Origin: Paeniglutamicibacter kerguelensis
GTDB taxonomy: Bacteria; Actinomycetota; Actinomycetes; Actinomycetales; Micrococcaceae
DNA: 64,000 nt
NCBI RefSeq assembly: GCF_017876535.1
Contig: NZ_JAGIOF010000001.1
Location: forward strand, 3,410,001-3,474,000
Reading direction: 5' to 3'
Under the pieces are notes generated by a model. It did not search any database. It had not been told where the DNA came from and was given only the letters and a program-made list of their open reading frames with translations. The position numbers and the translations under genes are program-made. Shown piece after piece: positions 8,685 to 17,600 of the stretch. Positions within the stretch are counted from its first letter, which is position 1. The number at the start of each line of letters is the position of its first letter.

Positions 8685-9653
8685 TTAGCAGTAGGTCTTG
8701 AATGCTGCCGGGAATTCTTCCGTCCCGGTGCCGCAGGAGAGCAGGACGGCGGCGAGAATGCGCGCCTGGAACGGGTTGAGGTCGCCCGCGGGAATGGCGC
8801 CTGCCGCAACCAGGTCGATGCCTCCGCCGTTGCCGTAGGTCGGGACGATGGGTCCCCACGGCGCCCGGGTGCTGAGCACGACGATGCAACCGTTCTCCGT
8901 CGCCCGTTTCACGGCGTCGGCGAATCCGGGCCCCGCGTTGCCGACCCCGGTGCCGGCCAGCACGACGACGCGGCTCCCGAGCCGCACCGCGTAATCCATG
9001 AGCTCCGGCGTCGCCCCGGGATACGCCGTGATGATTTCCGCGCGGACGCCATCGAACGCCACCTTCGGCATCGGCATCGGCGGGTAACGGCGGGGCGCGG
9101 CAACAACCACGAGCCGGTCGCCCGCCATGTGGGCCACCTCGATGCCGCCCCCGAAGGCGCTGCCCGCGGTGGTATGCACCTTGCGAGCGCCGCGGGCTGA
9201 ACGGACCGTCCCGTTGAAGGAGATCAGCGCCCCGGACTCTCGCAAATGCTCGTTGGCCGCCGCTCGCACCGCCTCCGCGACGTTGCGCGGACCGTCGGCG
9301 TCGGGGCTGTCCGCAGTGCGCTGGGCGCCGGTGAGCACCACGGGCTTGGGCGAGGCGTGCACGAGGTCAAGCAGGAATGCCGTCTCCTCGAGGGTGTCGG
9401 TTCCGTGGGTGACCACCACGCCGTCGATGCCCGGATCGGCGAGCGCCTCCCCGACCTCCTCGGCAATCCGGCGCAGGTCGGCCAGACCGAGGAGGTAGCT
9501 GCCGGTGGTAAGTACGTCGCGTGCGCTGACAGTGACATCGCCATACTGCGTCTGGACCAGCGAGGAGGATGCGTCGGTGGCAACGGATCCGCCGGGCCCA
9601 TGTCCACGCGAGGCGATGGTGCCTCCAGTGCCCAACAGCTGGATGTGGGCCAC
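8685..9653 (-). CDS. L-asparaginase family amidohydrolase
   Basis: A 322-residue asparaginase-family protein. [10 protein letters not shown] near the N terminus carries the first catalytic Thr (about residue 12), and [14 protein letters not shown] carries the second Thr and the Asp of the catalytic set. The GTG at 9653 is chosen because GGAGG lies seven bases upstream and the asparaginase fold begins immediately. No signal peptide is visible, so the enzyme is probably cytoplasmic. It hydrolyses asparagine or another omega-amide. Because the next gene may be a cyclic-imide hydrolase, it could act on the half-amide product; this is inference. Confidence 0.88.
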   Translation of the reverse strand: MAHIQLLGTGGTIASRGHGPGGSVATDASSSLVQTQYGDVTVSARDVLTTGSYLLGLADLRRIAEEVGEALADPGIDGVVVTHGTDTLEETAFLLDLVHASPKPVVLTGAQRTADSPDADGPRNVAEAVRAAANEHLRESGALISFNGTVRSARGARKVHTTAGSAFGGGIEVAHMAGDRLVVVAAPRRYPPMPMPKVAFDGVRAEIITAYPGATPELMDYAVRLGSRVVVLAGTGVGNAGPGFADAVKRATENGCIVVLSTRAPWGPIVPTYGNGGGIDLVAAGAIPAGDLNPFQARILAAVLLSCGTGTEEFPAAFKTYC

Positions 9654-10076
9654 TGTGCGCCTCCATTTCGAGCGGGGCCGAGCCCGCAGAGGGCGGGCCA
9701 TCCATGAGGAAGAGAGCTGCAACTGCTTGTCCAATATGACTCACATGGAAGCAGAAAGAAAGGTCTGCGAACCACGTACTTTCCCGGCGGCGGTGCGACC
9801 ACGAATATCCGGTGTCCGGGTCGGGGCCAGCGGCCCGCCCCGATCCCCGAAACCCTCATCCATCTGCCTCTCTTACGATGGCGAAGTTGGCGCCGGATGG
9901 ATGCCGGCGGGTCGATTCAAGCCACACGCTGTCGGGGTCGGACCGCTTCGGCCCGCCTGCCTCGTGGCGTCCGCGGAGCCGAACGCCCGGCAATGGAACC
10001 CAGTTCCTTGACATGAGCCCGAGTCTCACGAAAGACTAACGTGACACAGGTCATATCAACCCACGGAGCCGCACCA
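9654..10076. other. divergent intergenic region
   Basis: About 420 bp between the divergent asparaginase and acyl-CoA synthetase genes. It holds a recognisable promoter for the rightward gene (10008-10037). No other gene or RNA is supported; frames in it are shadows with poor codon use. Confidence 0.5.
10008..10037 (+). promoter_or_regulatory. sigma-70 type promoter for the acyl-CoA synthetase gene
   Basis: TTGACA at 10008-10013 and AAGACT at 10032-10037 are separated by 18 bp. Transcription would start near 10044. That excludes a start at the GTG at 10041 and supports the GTG at 10077, which has its own CGGAG site. Confidence 0.5.
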
Positions 10077-11630
10077 GTGAATACGCCCGCAGCAAACGCA
10101 ACCCTGTCAGTCGCAGCAATCCTGGTCGAATCGGCACGGCGCCACACCGACCGCCCGGCCATCACCTTCGGCGGCGTGAGCACCAGCTACGGGGAATTGT
10201 GGGACCAGACCCGCGCCTACGCTGGCGCCCTGCGCGACGCGGGAATCGGCGAGGGCGACCGCGTTGCCGTGCTCATCCCCAACGTCACGGACTTCGCCCG
10301 CGTCTACTACGCGATCCTGTCACTGGGCGCCGTTGCCGTGCCGATCCACGCGCTGCTCAAGCGCCACGAGATCGAGTACATGCTCGCCGACGCCGAGGTG
10401 AAGACGATGGTCTGCGCGGCCCCGCTGCTGGGCGAGGGCGCACCCGGTGCCCAGGCCGCAGGGGCCGAGGTGCTCACCGTACTTTCCCCGGAGGCCGGGC
10501 AATTCCCGCGCCTGGAGGACCTTGCCGCGACGGCGATGCCGATCGAGACCTACCTGCCGCGCAACCCGCTGGACATCGCCACCATCCTCTACACCTCCGG
10601 CACCACCGGCAAGCCCAAGGGCGCCCTCGGCACCCATCTGGCGCTGGTGGAGCAGGTCAACGTCATCCTGCTCAACACCCTGGACATCCGCGTGGGCGAC
10701 AAGATCTTCGGCGGCCTGCCGCTCTTCCACACCTTCGGGCAGACGGTGGTGCTCAACGCGGGCCTGCGCGCCGGCGCCGAACTGCTGCTGATGCCCAAGT
10801 TCAGCGGCGAGGCAGCACTGTCCATGGTGCTCGACGAGGGCGTGCACATCTTCGCGGGCGTCCCCACCATGTACGTGGGACTCTTGGAGGCCGCAAAGTC
10901 GCGCCCGGAAGCCGCCCCGGAACTGCGCTACGCGGTCTCCGGCGGCGCCTCGCTCCCCCTGACCGTACTCGAGGGATTCAACGCACGCTTCGGTGCGCTC
11001 ATCCACGAGGGCTACGGGCTGACCGAGACATCCCCGGTCGCCAGCTTCAACCACGTCGGCAAGGAACCGCGCCCCGGGACCATCGGCCAGCCGATCTGGG
11101 GCGTCGAGGTGGAGATCGCCCGCGCCGAGGTCCACGACGCCATCGAGCTGCTGCCGCGCGGAGAACTCGGGGAGCTCGTGGTGCGCGGGCACCTGCTCTT
11201 CTCGGGCTACCTCAACCGCCCGGCGGCCACAGCGGAGGCGGTCGTCGACGGCTGGTTCCGGACTGGGGACCTGGGCACCAAGGACGCGGACGACTACGTG
11301 ACCATCGTCGACCGCAAGAAGGACATGATCCTGCGCAACGGCTACAACGTGTACCCGCGCGAGGTCGAGGAAGCTCTGATCACCCACCCGGACATCGTCA
11401 ACGTCGCCGTCTTCGGCGTGCACGACGACAAGCACGGCCAGGAGGTCGCCGCAGCGGTCACCCTGGTTGCCGGAAGCACGCTGACCGGGCAGGAAATCAG
11501 TGCGTACGGGGAATCGCGCCTGGCGGCCTACAAGTACCCGCGCCGCATCGAGATCCTCACCGAGTTCCCGCTGGGCCCCAGCGGGAAGATCCTCAAGCGT
11601 GAGCTCGTCGCCAGGTACCAGGAGTCCTAG
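10077..11630 (+). CDS. AMP-dependent acyl-CoA synthetase / fatty-acid-CoA ligase
   Basis: An ANL-superfamily ligase of about 517 residues: P-loop-like ILYTSGTTGKPKG, GYGLTETSP, DGWFRTGDLG, the hinge DRKKDMI, and a C-terminal catalytic Lys in GPSGKILKREL. It would activate a carboxylic acid with ATP to an acyl-adenylate and then a CoA thioester. The chain length is not readable; the closest feel is long- or medium-chain fatty acid ligase. The GTG at 10077 (CGGAG eight bases upstream) is preferred over the GTG at 10041. Monocistronic, closed by a strong hairpin. Confidence 0.88.
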   Translation: MNTPAANATLSVAAILVESARRHTDRPAITFGGVSTSYGELWDQTRAYAGALRDAGIGEGDRVAVLIPNVTDFARVYYAILSLGAVAVPIHALLKRHEIEYMLADAEVKTMVCAAPLLGEGAPGAQAAGAEVLTVLSPEAGQFPRLEDLAATAMPIETYLPRNPLDIATILYTSGTTGKPKGALGTHLALVEQVNVILLNTLDIRVGDKIFGGLPLFHTFGQTVVLNAGLRAGAELLLMPKFSGEAALSMVLDEGVHIFAGVPTMYVGLLEAAKSRPEAAPELRYAVSGGASLPLTVLEGFNARFGALIHEGYGLTETSPVASFNHVGKEPRPGTIGQPIWGVEVEIARAEVHDAIELLPRGELGELVVRGHLLFSGYLNRPAATAEAVVDGWFRTGDLGTKDADDYVTIVDRKKDMILRNGYNVYPREVEEALITHPDIVNVAVFGVHDDKHGQEVAAAVTLVAGSTLTGQEISAYGESRLAAYKYPRRIEILTEFPLGPSGKILKRELVARYQES

Positions 11631-11670
11631 GCGCCGGTGTCCCGGGTACCCTGCTCCCCTGCCCATCGGT

Positions 11671-11699
11671 CCGCGCGCGACGCATTCAGTCGCGCGCGG
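11671..11699. terminator. perfect hairpin between convergent genes
   Basis: CCGCGCGCGAC and GTCGCGCGCGG are perfect 11-base arms around a seven-base loop. The hairpin lies between the convergent acyl-CoA synthetase and methyltransferase genes and overlaps the stop codon of the latter. No long T run follows. Confidence 0.65.
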
Positions 11700-12306
11700 C
11701 CGTCCCCAGGCTGAACGCCCCCTCGAAACGCGGCACACCGGGCTGGTAGAAGGTTTCCAGCTTGGTGATGCGGAATCCCGCCTCGCGCAGCATTTCGACA
11801 TTCGACCGGGTCAGGTGGCAACCGCCGGCCAGGGCCTTCTGCACGGGTTCAATCCGGTGCTGCCACCGCGCAACGCGCTCGTCGGGCGCCAGCCCGTGTT
11901 CCAGGAAGTGGAGTTCCCCTCCGGGCTTCAGCACGCGGCGCAACTCGGCCAGTGCCGCTGCCGGGTCAGGGATGGTGCACAGCGTGAAGGTGCTCAGCGC
12001 GGCCTCGAAGCTCCCGTCCGCCTCGGCCAGCCACTGCCCGTCCAGGGAACCGCGCACCACCTTGACCGCCGAGGCATCCCGGGCCATGGTCGACAGCTTC
12101 CAGGCCGCGTCGGACGGTTCGACCGCCACAACGCAATCCACCGCAGACGGGTAGTGCCCGACGTTGCTGCCCGAGCCGAAGCCGATTTCCACGACATTTC
12201 CGTACAGGGACGCGCAGACCAGCTCTCGCAGCGGCACCAGGCTCTTGTTGCCGCAGGAAACCGCGATCAAGCGGGGCAGCACCAGCCGTTCGTAGATGTT
12301 GGGCAT
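11686..12306 (-). CDS. class I SAM-dependent methyltransferase
   Basis: A 206-residue methyltransferase. VVEIGFGSGSNVGHYP is motif I, ALSTFTLCTIPD the post-II region and LRRVLKPGGELHFLEH motif III, all typical of the UbiE/small-molecule group. The start at 12306 is set by homology; the frame extends upstream without family similarity. The substrate is unknown. A perfect 32-bp palindrome lies 43 bp upstream of the start. Confidence 0.85.
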   Translation of the reverse strand: MPNIYERLVLPRLIAVSCGNKSLVPLRELVCASLYGNVVEIGFGSGSNVGHYPSAVDCVVAVEPSDAAWKLSTMARDASAVKVVRGSLDGQWLAEADGSFEAALSTFTLCTIPDPAAALAELRRVLKPGGELHFLEHGLAPDERVARWQHRIEPVQKALAGGCHLTRSNVEMLREAGFRITKLETFYQPGVPRFEGAFSLGTAARD

Positions 12307-12668
12307 TTTGCGCTCCGTTCTTTGGCCTCGGCACCGCTTTAAGTGTGGCCGCCCGCCGTTGCCCGGGCAACGGCGGGCGGACGGTTCGAGCGCGACAGGA
12401 GCAGCATGCAGATCCGAAGCCGTGACCCGGCGACGCCGGGTTGGAGTCCAGGCTCCCGGCTGCGTGGCGAGCACCTCCAGCAAGGTGCGCGCGAAAATCC
12501 GGACATGTCCATTGGGGTCTCCCGCCGAGAAGCCGCGTTCGCCGTACACAGGGACTTCGGGATCGCTGGTGATCCCGACAGCGGCATCACGTGCACGCAG
12601 CCGGAGCGCGTCGACGCGGTCGACCTGGGCATGCACGCTTGGGTGTCAGTGCTGGCGGTTCCCTGATT
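12307..12668. other. intergenic region with a perfect palindrome
   Basis: About 360 bp between the DUF2231 gene and the methyltransferase gene. Apart from the palindrome at 12349-12380 I recognise no gene. Minus-strand frames upstream of the methyltransferase are open but match nothing I know. Confidence 0.45.
12349..12380. repeat. perfect 32-bp palindrome
   Basis: A perfectly self-complementary 32-base sequence, beginning CCGCCCGCCG and ending CGGCGGGCGG, centred between 12364 and 12365 on GCCC/GGGC. It lies 43 bp upstream of the methyltransferase start and about 290 bp past the DUF2231 stop. It could be a terminator stem without T tract, an operator, or a cruciform-prone element. Confidence 0.6.
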
Positions 12669-13271
12669 TCACAGGGGAGGCAGAGGGGACTGCTCTCGGC
12701 TTGGTTGATTTGCCGGGCTGATGGTTCCTTGGCCGGCAGTGGTCCGGCGTGCGGTTCCGCGGTTGAGCGCCAGATGTCCACCCAGGAAGCCCGCTCCTGC
12801 AACGATCGCGTTTCCTGCGAGGCCGAGCCGCACGCCGAGGGTATGGCGGCCGCGCATGCGCGCGATCAAGGAGCCAAGGAGAAGAAAGGCGGCGACGTCG
12901 GTGCCCAGTGCGTGCACCGCGCCGATCCGGCGCTCGGCGCCCGTCAATTCCGCCCAGTCACCGGCACCTGCGATAGCGGTCGGTCCAGCCGCCGCCAACC
13001 CGGCCCCGACCAAGAGCGTGGCGCTGCGACGCGCCTGGGATCCTCCGGCTACATCGAGGATGGATGCGCTGACCCAGCACCCGAGCGTCAGGTCGGTGAG
13101 TAGCGGATGCACCGAGTGGCCGAGGACGCTGGTGTGAAATGGGCTGCGCCGTGCCCAGTCGATAACCGGCCCGTAGACGAATTCTTGGACGACAGCCACC
13201 TGTTCCGAGAGTGGACTCTCGCCCACGGCCCGGGCCACCCGTTGCGGCAGAGACAATTCACTCATGCTCAT
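12669..13271 (-). CDS. DUF2231 membrane protein
   Basis: A 200-residue membrane protein of the DUF2231 type. GHSVHPLLTDLTLGCWVSAS is the characteristic first membrane segment, followed by roughly three more hydrophobic helices. The C terminus is a short polar Pro/Thr-rich tail. DUF2231 proteins have no established function; some are fused to or near Rieske proteins, but none is seen here. Two in-frame ATGs (13271, 13265) are possible; neither has a strong ribosome binding site. Monocistronic on the minus strand. Confidence 0.75.
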   Translation of the reverse strand: MSMSELSLPQRVARAVGESPLSEQVAVVQEFVYGPVIDWARRSPFHTSVLGHSVHPLLTDLTLGCWVSASILDVAGGSQARRSATLLVGAGLAAAGPTAIAGAGDWAELTGAERRIGAVHALGTDVAAFLLLGSLIARMRGRHTLGVRLGLAGNAIVAGAGFLGGHLALNRGTARRTTAGQGTISPANQPSREQSPLPPL

Positions 13272-13451
13272 TTACGGTACGCCGACGCTGCGCCGCTGTA
13301 TAGGGAGCGAGAACGGGTCGCCGGACAAGTCGGCGCCCGGGCGCGTTAACGGCAAAAGCCGCGGCCATCGGTTCCGCGCCTGCCCCGTGGCGGGGAAGGA
13401 TAAGGAACGATGCCGCGGCTTGATGCCCGGAACCGGGGTTCCGGTGAAACT

Positions 13452-14297
13452 CTAGGCGTTCCACAATCCGTAGGAGTCGGCCAGGTCGGCGATCTTCTGG
13501 GCACGCGCAAGACGCGGCAGGTAGGAGCCGTCACCGACGGAGGCGCCGGCCGCGTGGGCGTCGAGCATGTCGTGGGCCCAGTGCAGTTCATCGGCGCTCG
13601 GCGAGAGGCCGAGGTTGATCTCGTCGACCTGGGTGCGGGAAAGCGCCAGCTTTCCGGTCATGCCCATGGAGGCGGTGATGGCCGATTCCGCCAGGACCTC
13701 TTCGGCGCCTGCGCCCGGTGCGGGCGGGCCGTCGATGGCGCCCGGCAACTTGCCGACTCGGGATGCAACAACAAGCTTGCCGCGCGCATAGGCCAGGGCC
13801 AGCGGGTCACCGGATACGCCGGTGTCCTTGCGGAAGTCATTCACGCCGAAGGCCAGGCGGAAGGTACCCGGTGCCGAAGCGATGGCCGTTGCGTTTTCGA
13901 TGCCGACGGCCGACTCGACCAGTGCGAGCACCGGGGTGCCGGCCTGCAGACGCATGGCGGTGTAGGTGACCTGCTCGGGCTTTTCGGTCATGGCCAGCAT
14001 GACGCCGCGAAGCCCCGGCGTCTTGGAAAGCGCCGCAAGGTCCTTGGCCCAGAAATCGGTATCGATTCCGTTGACGCGGACCCATGCCGTCATGCCGGTG
14101 GAAAGGGCCTCCACGACGCTGTCGCGTGCCTCGTCCTTTTTGTCGTCCGGGACCGCTGCCTCCATGTCGAAAATGACGGAGTCGGCCTCGGAGGCCAGTG
14201 CCGGTGCGAAGTCTTCCGGCTTGGAAGCGTTTACGAGCAGCCAAGAGCGCGAAAGTTTGGCTGGAAGGGAAGCTGCGCGACGGTTACGGAATGCCAT
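13452..14297 (-). CDS. HpcH/HpaI-aldolase / CitE-like CoA-ester lyase
   Basis: A 281-residue TIM-barrel protein of the citrate-lyase beta-subunit-like family. The N-terminal RSWLLVNASKPEDF, the metal-site region DSVIFDMEAAVPDDKKDEAR, VRVNGIDTDFW, ALVESAVGIENA and LAFGVNDFRKDTG match CitE-like lyases. Such enzymes cleave or form C-C bonds in malyl-CoA-type or related CoA esters, with Mg2+. Citrate lyase alpha and gamma subunits are absent, so citrate fermentation is unlikely. Start at 14297; the longer frame upstream has no family similarity. Divergent from the amino-acid permease. Confidence 0.85.
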   Translation of the reverse strand: MAFRNRRAASLPAKLSRSWLLVNASKPEDFAPALASEADSVIFDMEAAVPDDKKDEARDSVVEALSTGMTAWVRVNGIDTDFWAKDLAALSKTPGLRGVMLAMTEKPEQVTYTAMRLQAGTPVLALVESAVGIENATAIASAPGTFRLAFGVNDFRKDTGVSGDPLALAYARGKLVVASRVGKLPGAIDGPPAPGAGAEEVLAESAITASMGMTGKLALSRTQVDEINLGLSPSADELHWAHDMLDAHAAGASVGDGSYLPRLARAQKIADLADSYGLWNA

Positions 14298-14504
14298 ATC
14301 AGATAGCCTACCGAGTTCTTTACCCAACCTTCCACCTAGCGTCGCTTCCAAGACTCGCCCTGGAGCCCTCGGATTCGACGTCGTCCCAAGCGGGCGTAAT
14401 CTTTTGGTGTAGGAAACCACCTTGGTGGTTGATTGCGTGCACCAAACCGTAGGGCCGCAGAGTGGACATCTGAGCACGGCCCGCCAGCAGGAAGCTCGAC
14501 CAAC

Positions 14505-15971
14505 ATGCCCGAAATTAGTACGGCGGAGCAATCGTCTCCGCACCTAGAGCGCGGGCTTACGAACCGCCATATTCAACTCATTGCCATCAGCGGTGCAATC
14601 GGCACCGGACTGTTCATGGGGTCGGGAAAAACCATTTCGGTTGCCGGACCCTCTGTGATATTTGTCTACATGATCATCGGCTTCATGCTGTATTTCGTCA
14701 TGCGGGCCATGGGTGAATTGTTACTGAGCAATCTCGACTACAAGAACTTCTCTGACTTCGCAGGCGACCTTCTGGGGCCCTGGGCGGCATTCTTCACCGG
14801 CTGGACCTACTGGTTCTGCTGGGTGGTCACGGGCATCGCCGACGTCGTCGCCATCGCCCATTACGTGGCCTTCTGGTGGGGCGATCTGTCCCTCTGGATT
14901 CCGGCCCTCATCGCCATCGTTCTGCTGCTCGGATTGAACCTTCCGACAGTCAAGGCCTTCGGCGAAACCGAATTCTGGTTCTCGCTGGTCAAGATCGTTG
15001 CGATTGCCGCGCTGATCATCATCGGCCTGACCATGATCCTCACCGGGTTCGAGCACAACGGCACCCAGGCCTCGTTCTCCAACCTCTGGGAACACGGGGG
15101 CATGTTCCCCACAGGGATCACCGGCTTCATTGCAGGCTTCCAGATCGCCGTCTTCGCCTTTGTAGGCATCGAACTGGTCGGCACCACCGCGGCCGAGACC
15201 AAAGACCCGACCAAGACCCTGCCCAAGGCGATCAACTCGATTCCCGTGCGCGTTCTGCTCTTCTACGTGGGCTCGCTGGTCATCCTCATGGCAGTGCAGC
15301 CATGGGACATGTTCGACGCCGAGAACTCCCCGTTCGTGGGAATGTTCGCCCTGGCGGGGCTGGCCGGTGCGGCGGGCATCGTGAACTTCGTGGTGCTCAC
15401 CTCCGCCGCCTCGAGCGCGAACTCGGGCATCTACTCGACCTCCCGAATGATCTACGGACTGGCCAACGAGGGCTCGGCTCCGAAGGCGTTCAGGAAGCTC
15501 TCGAGCAGCAGGGTCCCGCGCAACGCGCTGGTGTTCTCCTGCATGTTCCTGCTGGCGGCGGTCGTGCTGCTCTACGCGGGCGGCTCGGTGTCGCAGGCGT
15601 TCACGCTTGTCACCACGGTCTCCGCGCTGTGCTTCATGTTCGTGTGGTCGATCATCCTCATCAGCTACATCGTGTTCCGGCGCCGACGCCCCGAGCTGCA
15701 CCGGGCAAGCGATTTCAAGGTTCCCGGCGGTTCGTTCATGCCGTACGTGGTGTTGGCGTTCTTCGTCTTCGTGCTGTGGTCGCTGACGACCCAGGCCGAT
15801 ACGTTGCAGGCGCTCATCTTCACCCCCATCTGGTTTGCCCTGGTGGGAATCGGCTACCTGGTGCTGCGGCGCAACCCGGCGCACCTTCGCCTGCGCGAAG
15901 CGCACCGCGAAAAGGTCATTGCGGAGTACGCGGCGCTCAAGGAGCGCGAGGCGGAAAAGGTCTCCCTCTGA
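14505..15971 (+). CDS. amino-acid permease (APC family, CycA/GABA-permease type)
   Basis: A 488-residue transporter with twelve predicted membrane helices. LTNRHIQLIAISGAIGTGLF is the signature N terminus of the amino-acid transporter family, and GIELVGTTAAETKDPTKTLP is the conserved helix-loop motif. It is closest in feel to D-serine/D-alanine/glycine or GABA permeases. The ATG at 14505 opens the protein at MPEISTAEQ; the longer frame adds unrelated residues. It is divergent from the CitE-like lyase and ends before a strong bidirectional terminator. Substrate assignment is uncertain. Confidence 0.88.
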   Translation: MPEISTAEQSSPHLERGLTNRHIQLIAISGAIGTGLFMGSGKTISVAGPSVIFVYMIIGFMLYFVMRAMGELLLSNLDYKNFSDFAGDLLGPWAAFFTGWTYWFCWVVTGIADVVAIAHYVAFWWGDLSLWIPALIAIVLLLGLNLPTVKAFGETEFWFSLVKIVAIAALIIIGLTMILTGFEHNGTQASFSNLWEHGGMFPTGITGFIAGFQIAVFAFVGIELVGTTAAETKDPTKTLPKAINSIPVRVLLFYVGSLVILMAVQPWDMFDAENSPFVGMFALAGLAGAAGIVNFVVLTSAASSANSGIYSTSRMIYGLANEGSAPKAFRKLSSSRVPRNALVFSCMFLLAAVVLLYAGGSVSQAFTLVTTVSALCFMFVWSIILISYIVFRRRRPELHRASDFKVPGGSFMPYVVLAFFVFVLWSLTTQADTLQALIFTPIWFALVGIGYLVLRRNPAHLRLREAHREKVIAEYAALKEREAEKVSL

Positions 15972-16003
15972 CGCCGAGGCGTTGATGCAAGTCTCCGCAG
16001 CGC

Positions 16004-16055
16004 AAACGTCCGTGGCTGGCAGCCGGTTGTTCCCGGCCGCCAGCCACGGGCGTTT
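16004..16055. terminator. strong bidirectional terminator
   Basis: Arms 16004-16026 and 16033-16055 pair as AAACG, CCGTGGCTGGC and GCCGG against their complements, with two one-base mismatches and a six-base loop, followed by T residues. It separates the convergent permease (ends 15971) and malic enzyme (ends 16102) genes. Confidence 0.85.
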
Positions 16056-16101
16056 TGTCGTTACTTGCCGTTCGCCGTCCATGGAGGCGAACCAGGCGTC
16101 G

Positions 16102-17271
16102 TTACTCGGCGGCTGCCCCGACTGCCGCAGCGACGGCAGGCATGACGCGCGGGTCCAGCGGGGAGGGAACGATGTAGTCGCTCGAAAGCTTGTCCTCGGC
16201 CAGTGCGGCGATTGCGTGGGCCGCAGCGATCTTCATTTCCGGGGTGATGCGGCGGGCGCCGGCGTCCAGCGCGCCGCGGAATATGCCCGGGAACGCCAGG
16301 ACGTTGTTGATCTGGTTCGGGAAATCCGAGCGGCCGGTGGCGACCACCGCGGCGTACTTGCGGGCAACCTCCGGCATGACCTCCGGGTCCGGGTTGGACA
16401 GGGCGAAGATGATTGCGTCGTCGTTCATCTGGGCCAGGTCTTCCTCGGCGAACTTGGAAGAGGAGACACCGACAACGGCGTCGGCACCGTCAAGGGCCTC
16501 GCGGATACCGCCGATGATTCCGTCCTTGTTGGTCAGGGCCGCGTACTTTGCCTTGATGTTGTTCAGGTCGTCGCGGTCGCGGTGGATGGTGCCCTTGGAA
16601 TCAACCAGGACCACGTCTCCGATGCCTGCCCGGATGAGGATCTCGGCCACCGCGATGCCCGCAGCCCCGGCACCCGAGACGACGACGCGCATCTGCCCGA
16701 ACGTCTTGCCCGCGACCTTGGCCGCGTTGATGAGGGCCGCAAGGACCACGACGGCGGTGCCGTGCTGGTCATCGTGCATGACCGGGCAATCGAGGGCCTC
16801 GATGAGGCGTTCCTCGAGCTCGAAGCAGCGCGGGGCCGAGATGTCTTCCAGGTTCACCGCGCCGAAGCTGGGGCGCAGGCGCACGAGCGTCTCGATGATT
16901 TCATCGACGTTGGTGGTGTTCAGGACCAGCGGGATCGAGTCGAGGCCGCCGAATTCCTTGAAGAGCGCGCTTTTCCCTTCCATGACGGGAAGCGATGCGG
17001 CGGCGCCGATGTCGCCGAGGCCCAGCACCGCGGTGCCGTCGGAGACGACAACCACCAGGCGCGAGGCCCAGGTGTGGGTTGCGTGCATGGCCGGATCCGC
17101 CGCGATGGCGCGGGAAACCTGGGCGACGCCCGGGGTGTAGGCGATGGACAGATCGCGCTTGGAGGTCAGCGGCATCGTGCTCTGGACGGTGAGCTTGCCG
17201 CCGATGTGGGCGTCGAAGATATCGGCGTCGGTGATGGTGGCGGCAGCGTTGAAAGAGGTGTCGACAGACAT
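16102..17271 (-). CDS. NAD(P)-dependent malic enzyme
   Basis: A 389-residue malic enzyme of the short bacterial type. SIAYTPGVAQVSRAI holds the catalytic Tyr, VMEGKSALFKEFGG the Lys region, AVNLEDISAPRCFELEERL the metal site, and VVVSGAGAAGIAVAEIL the NAD(P)-binding Rossmann loop. It converts malate to pyruvate and CO2, linking the TCA cycle (and fumarate from aspartase) to pyruvate. Start at 17271 with AAGGAG eight bases upstream. The cofactor (NAD or NADP) is not decided from sequence. Monocistronic. Confidence 0.93.
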   Translation of the reverse strand: MSVDTSFNAAATITDADIFDAHIGGKLTVQSTMPLTSKRDLSIAYTPGVAQVSRAIAADPAMHATHTWASRLVVVVSDGTAVLGLGDIGAAASLPVMEGKSALFKEFGGLDSIPLVLNTTNVDEIIETLVRLRPSFGAVNLEDISAPRCFELEERLIEALDCPVMHDDQHGTAVVVLAALINAAKVAGKTFGQMRVVVSGAGAAGIAVAEILIRAGIGDVVLVDSKGTIHRDRDDLNNIKAKYAALTNKDGIIGGIREALDGADAVVGVSSSKFAEEDLAQMNDDAIIFALSNPDPEVMPEVARKYAAVVATGRSDFPNQINNVLAFPGIFRGALDAGARRITPEMKIAAAHAIAALAEDKLSSDYIVPSPLDPRVMPAVAAAVGAAAE

Positions 17272-17600
17272 GTGTGTCTCCTTGAAAGTTCTGAACGAAG
17301 AGGAAGCGAGGAAACGAACCAAATAGTCGTTGGGCTTGGAGAGCTGGGTTCACACGTCGTCGTGTCGAACGCTCTTTCTTCGCCTCGCTGCGCGTGTGCC
17401 GGCCCGGGGTGGGGGCTGACGGCAGTGCCGCGCTGGTCAGTACTTTCTTTAGACCGTGAGGCCCACACTACGGCACAACTGCGTTCATTGGCCACCCGAA
17501 TTCGTAACATTTTGTGGCCCGTGCCACATCCGTTGTTGCTGCCAAGGGCAACAGGGGTGGCGCTCCGCCGCCGGGTTTCCGGGTCGCGTTGGCTCCGAAC
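17272..17600. other. intergenic region
   Basis: About 330 bp between two minus-strand genes. It should contain the malic enzyme promoter and the end of the siderophore ATPase transcript. I see no additional gene or convincing structured element. Confidence 0.45.

Noticed and set aside
10041..10043. GTG at 10041 as start of the acyl-CoA synthetase
   Set aside because: It lies at or before the predicted transcription start and has no ribosome binding site; the GTG at 10077 has both.
12387..12636. Open minus-strand extension upstream of the methyltransferase, as a longer gene or remnant
   Set aside because: No recognisable family and no ribosome binding site; the palindrome lies inside it. It is more likely non-coding.
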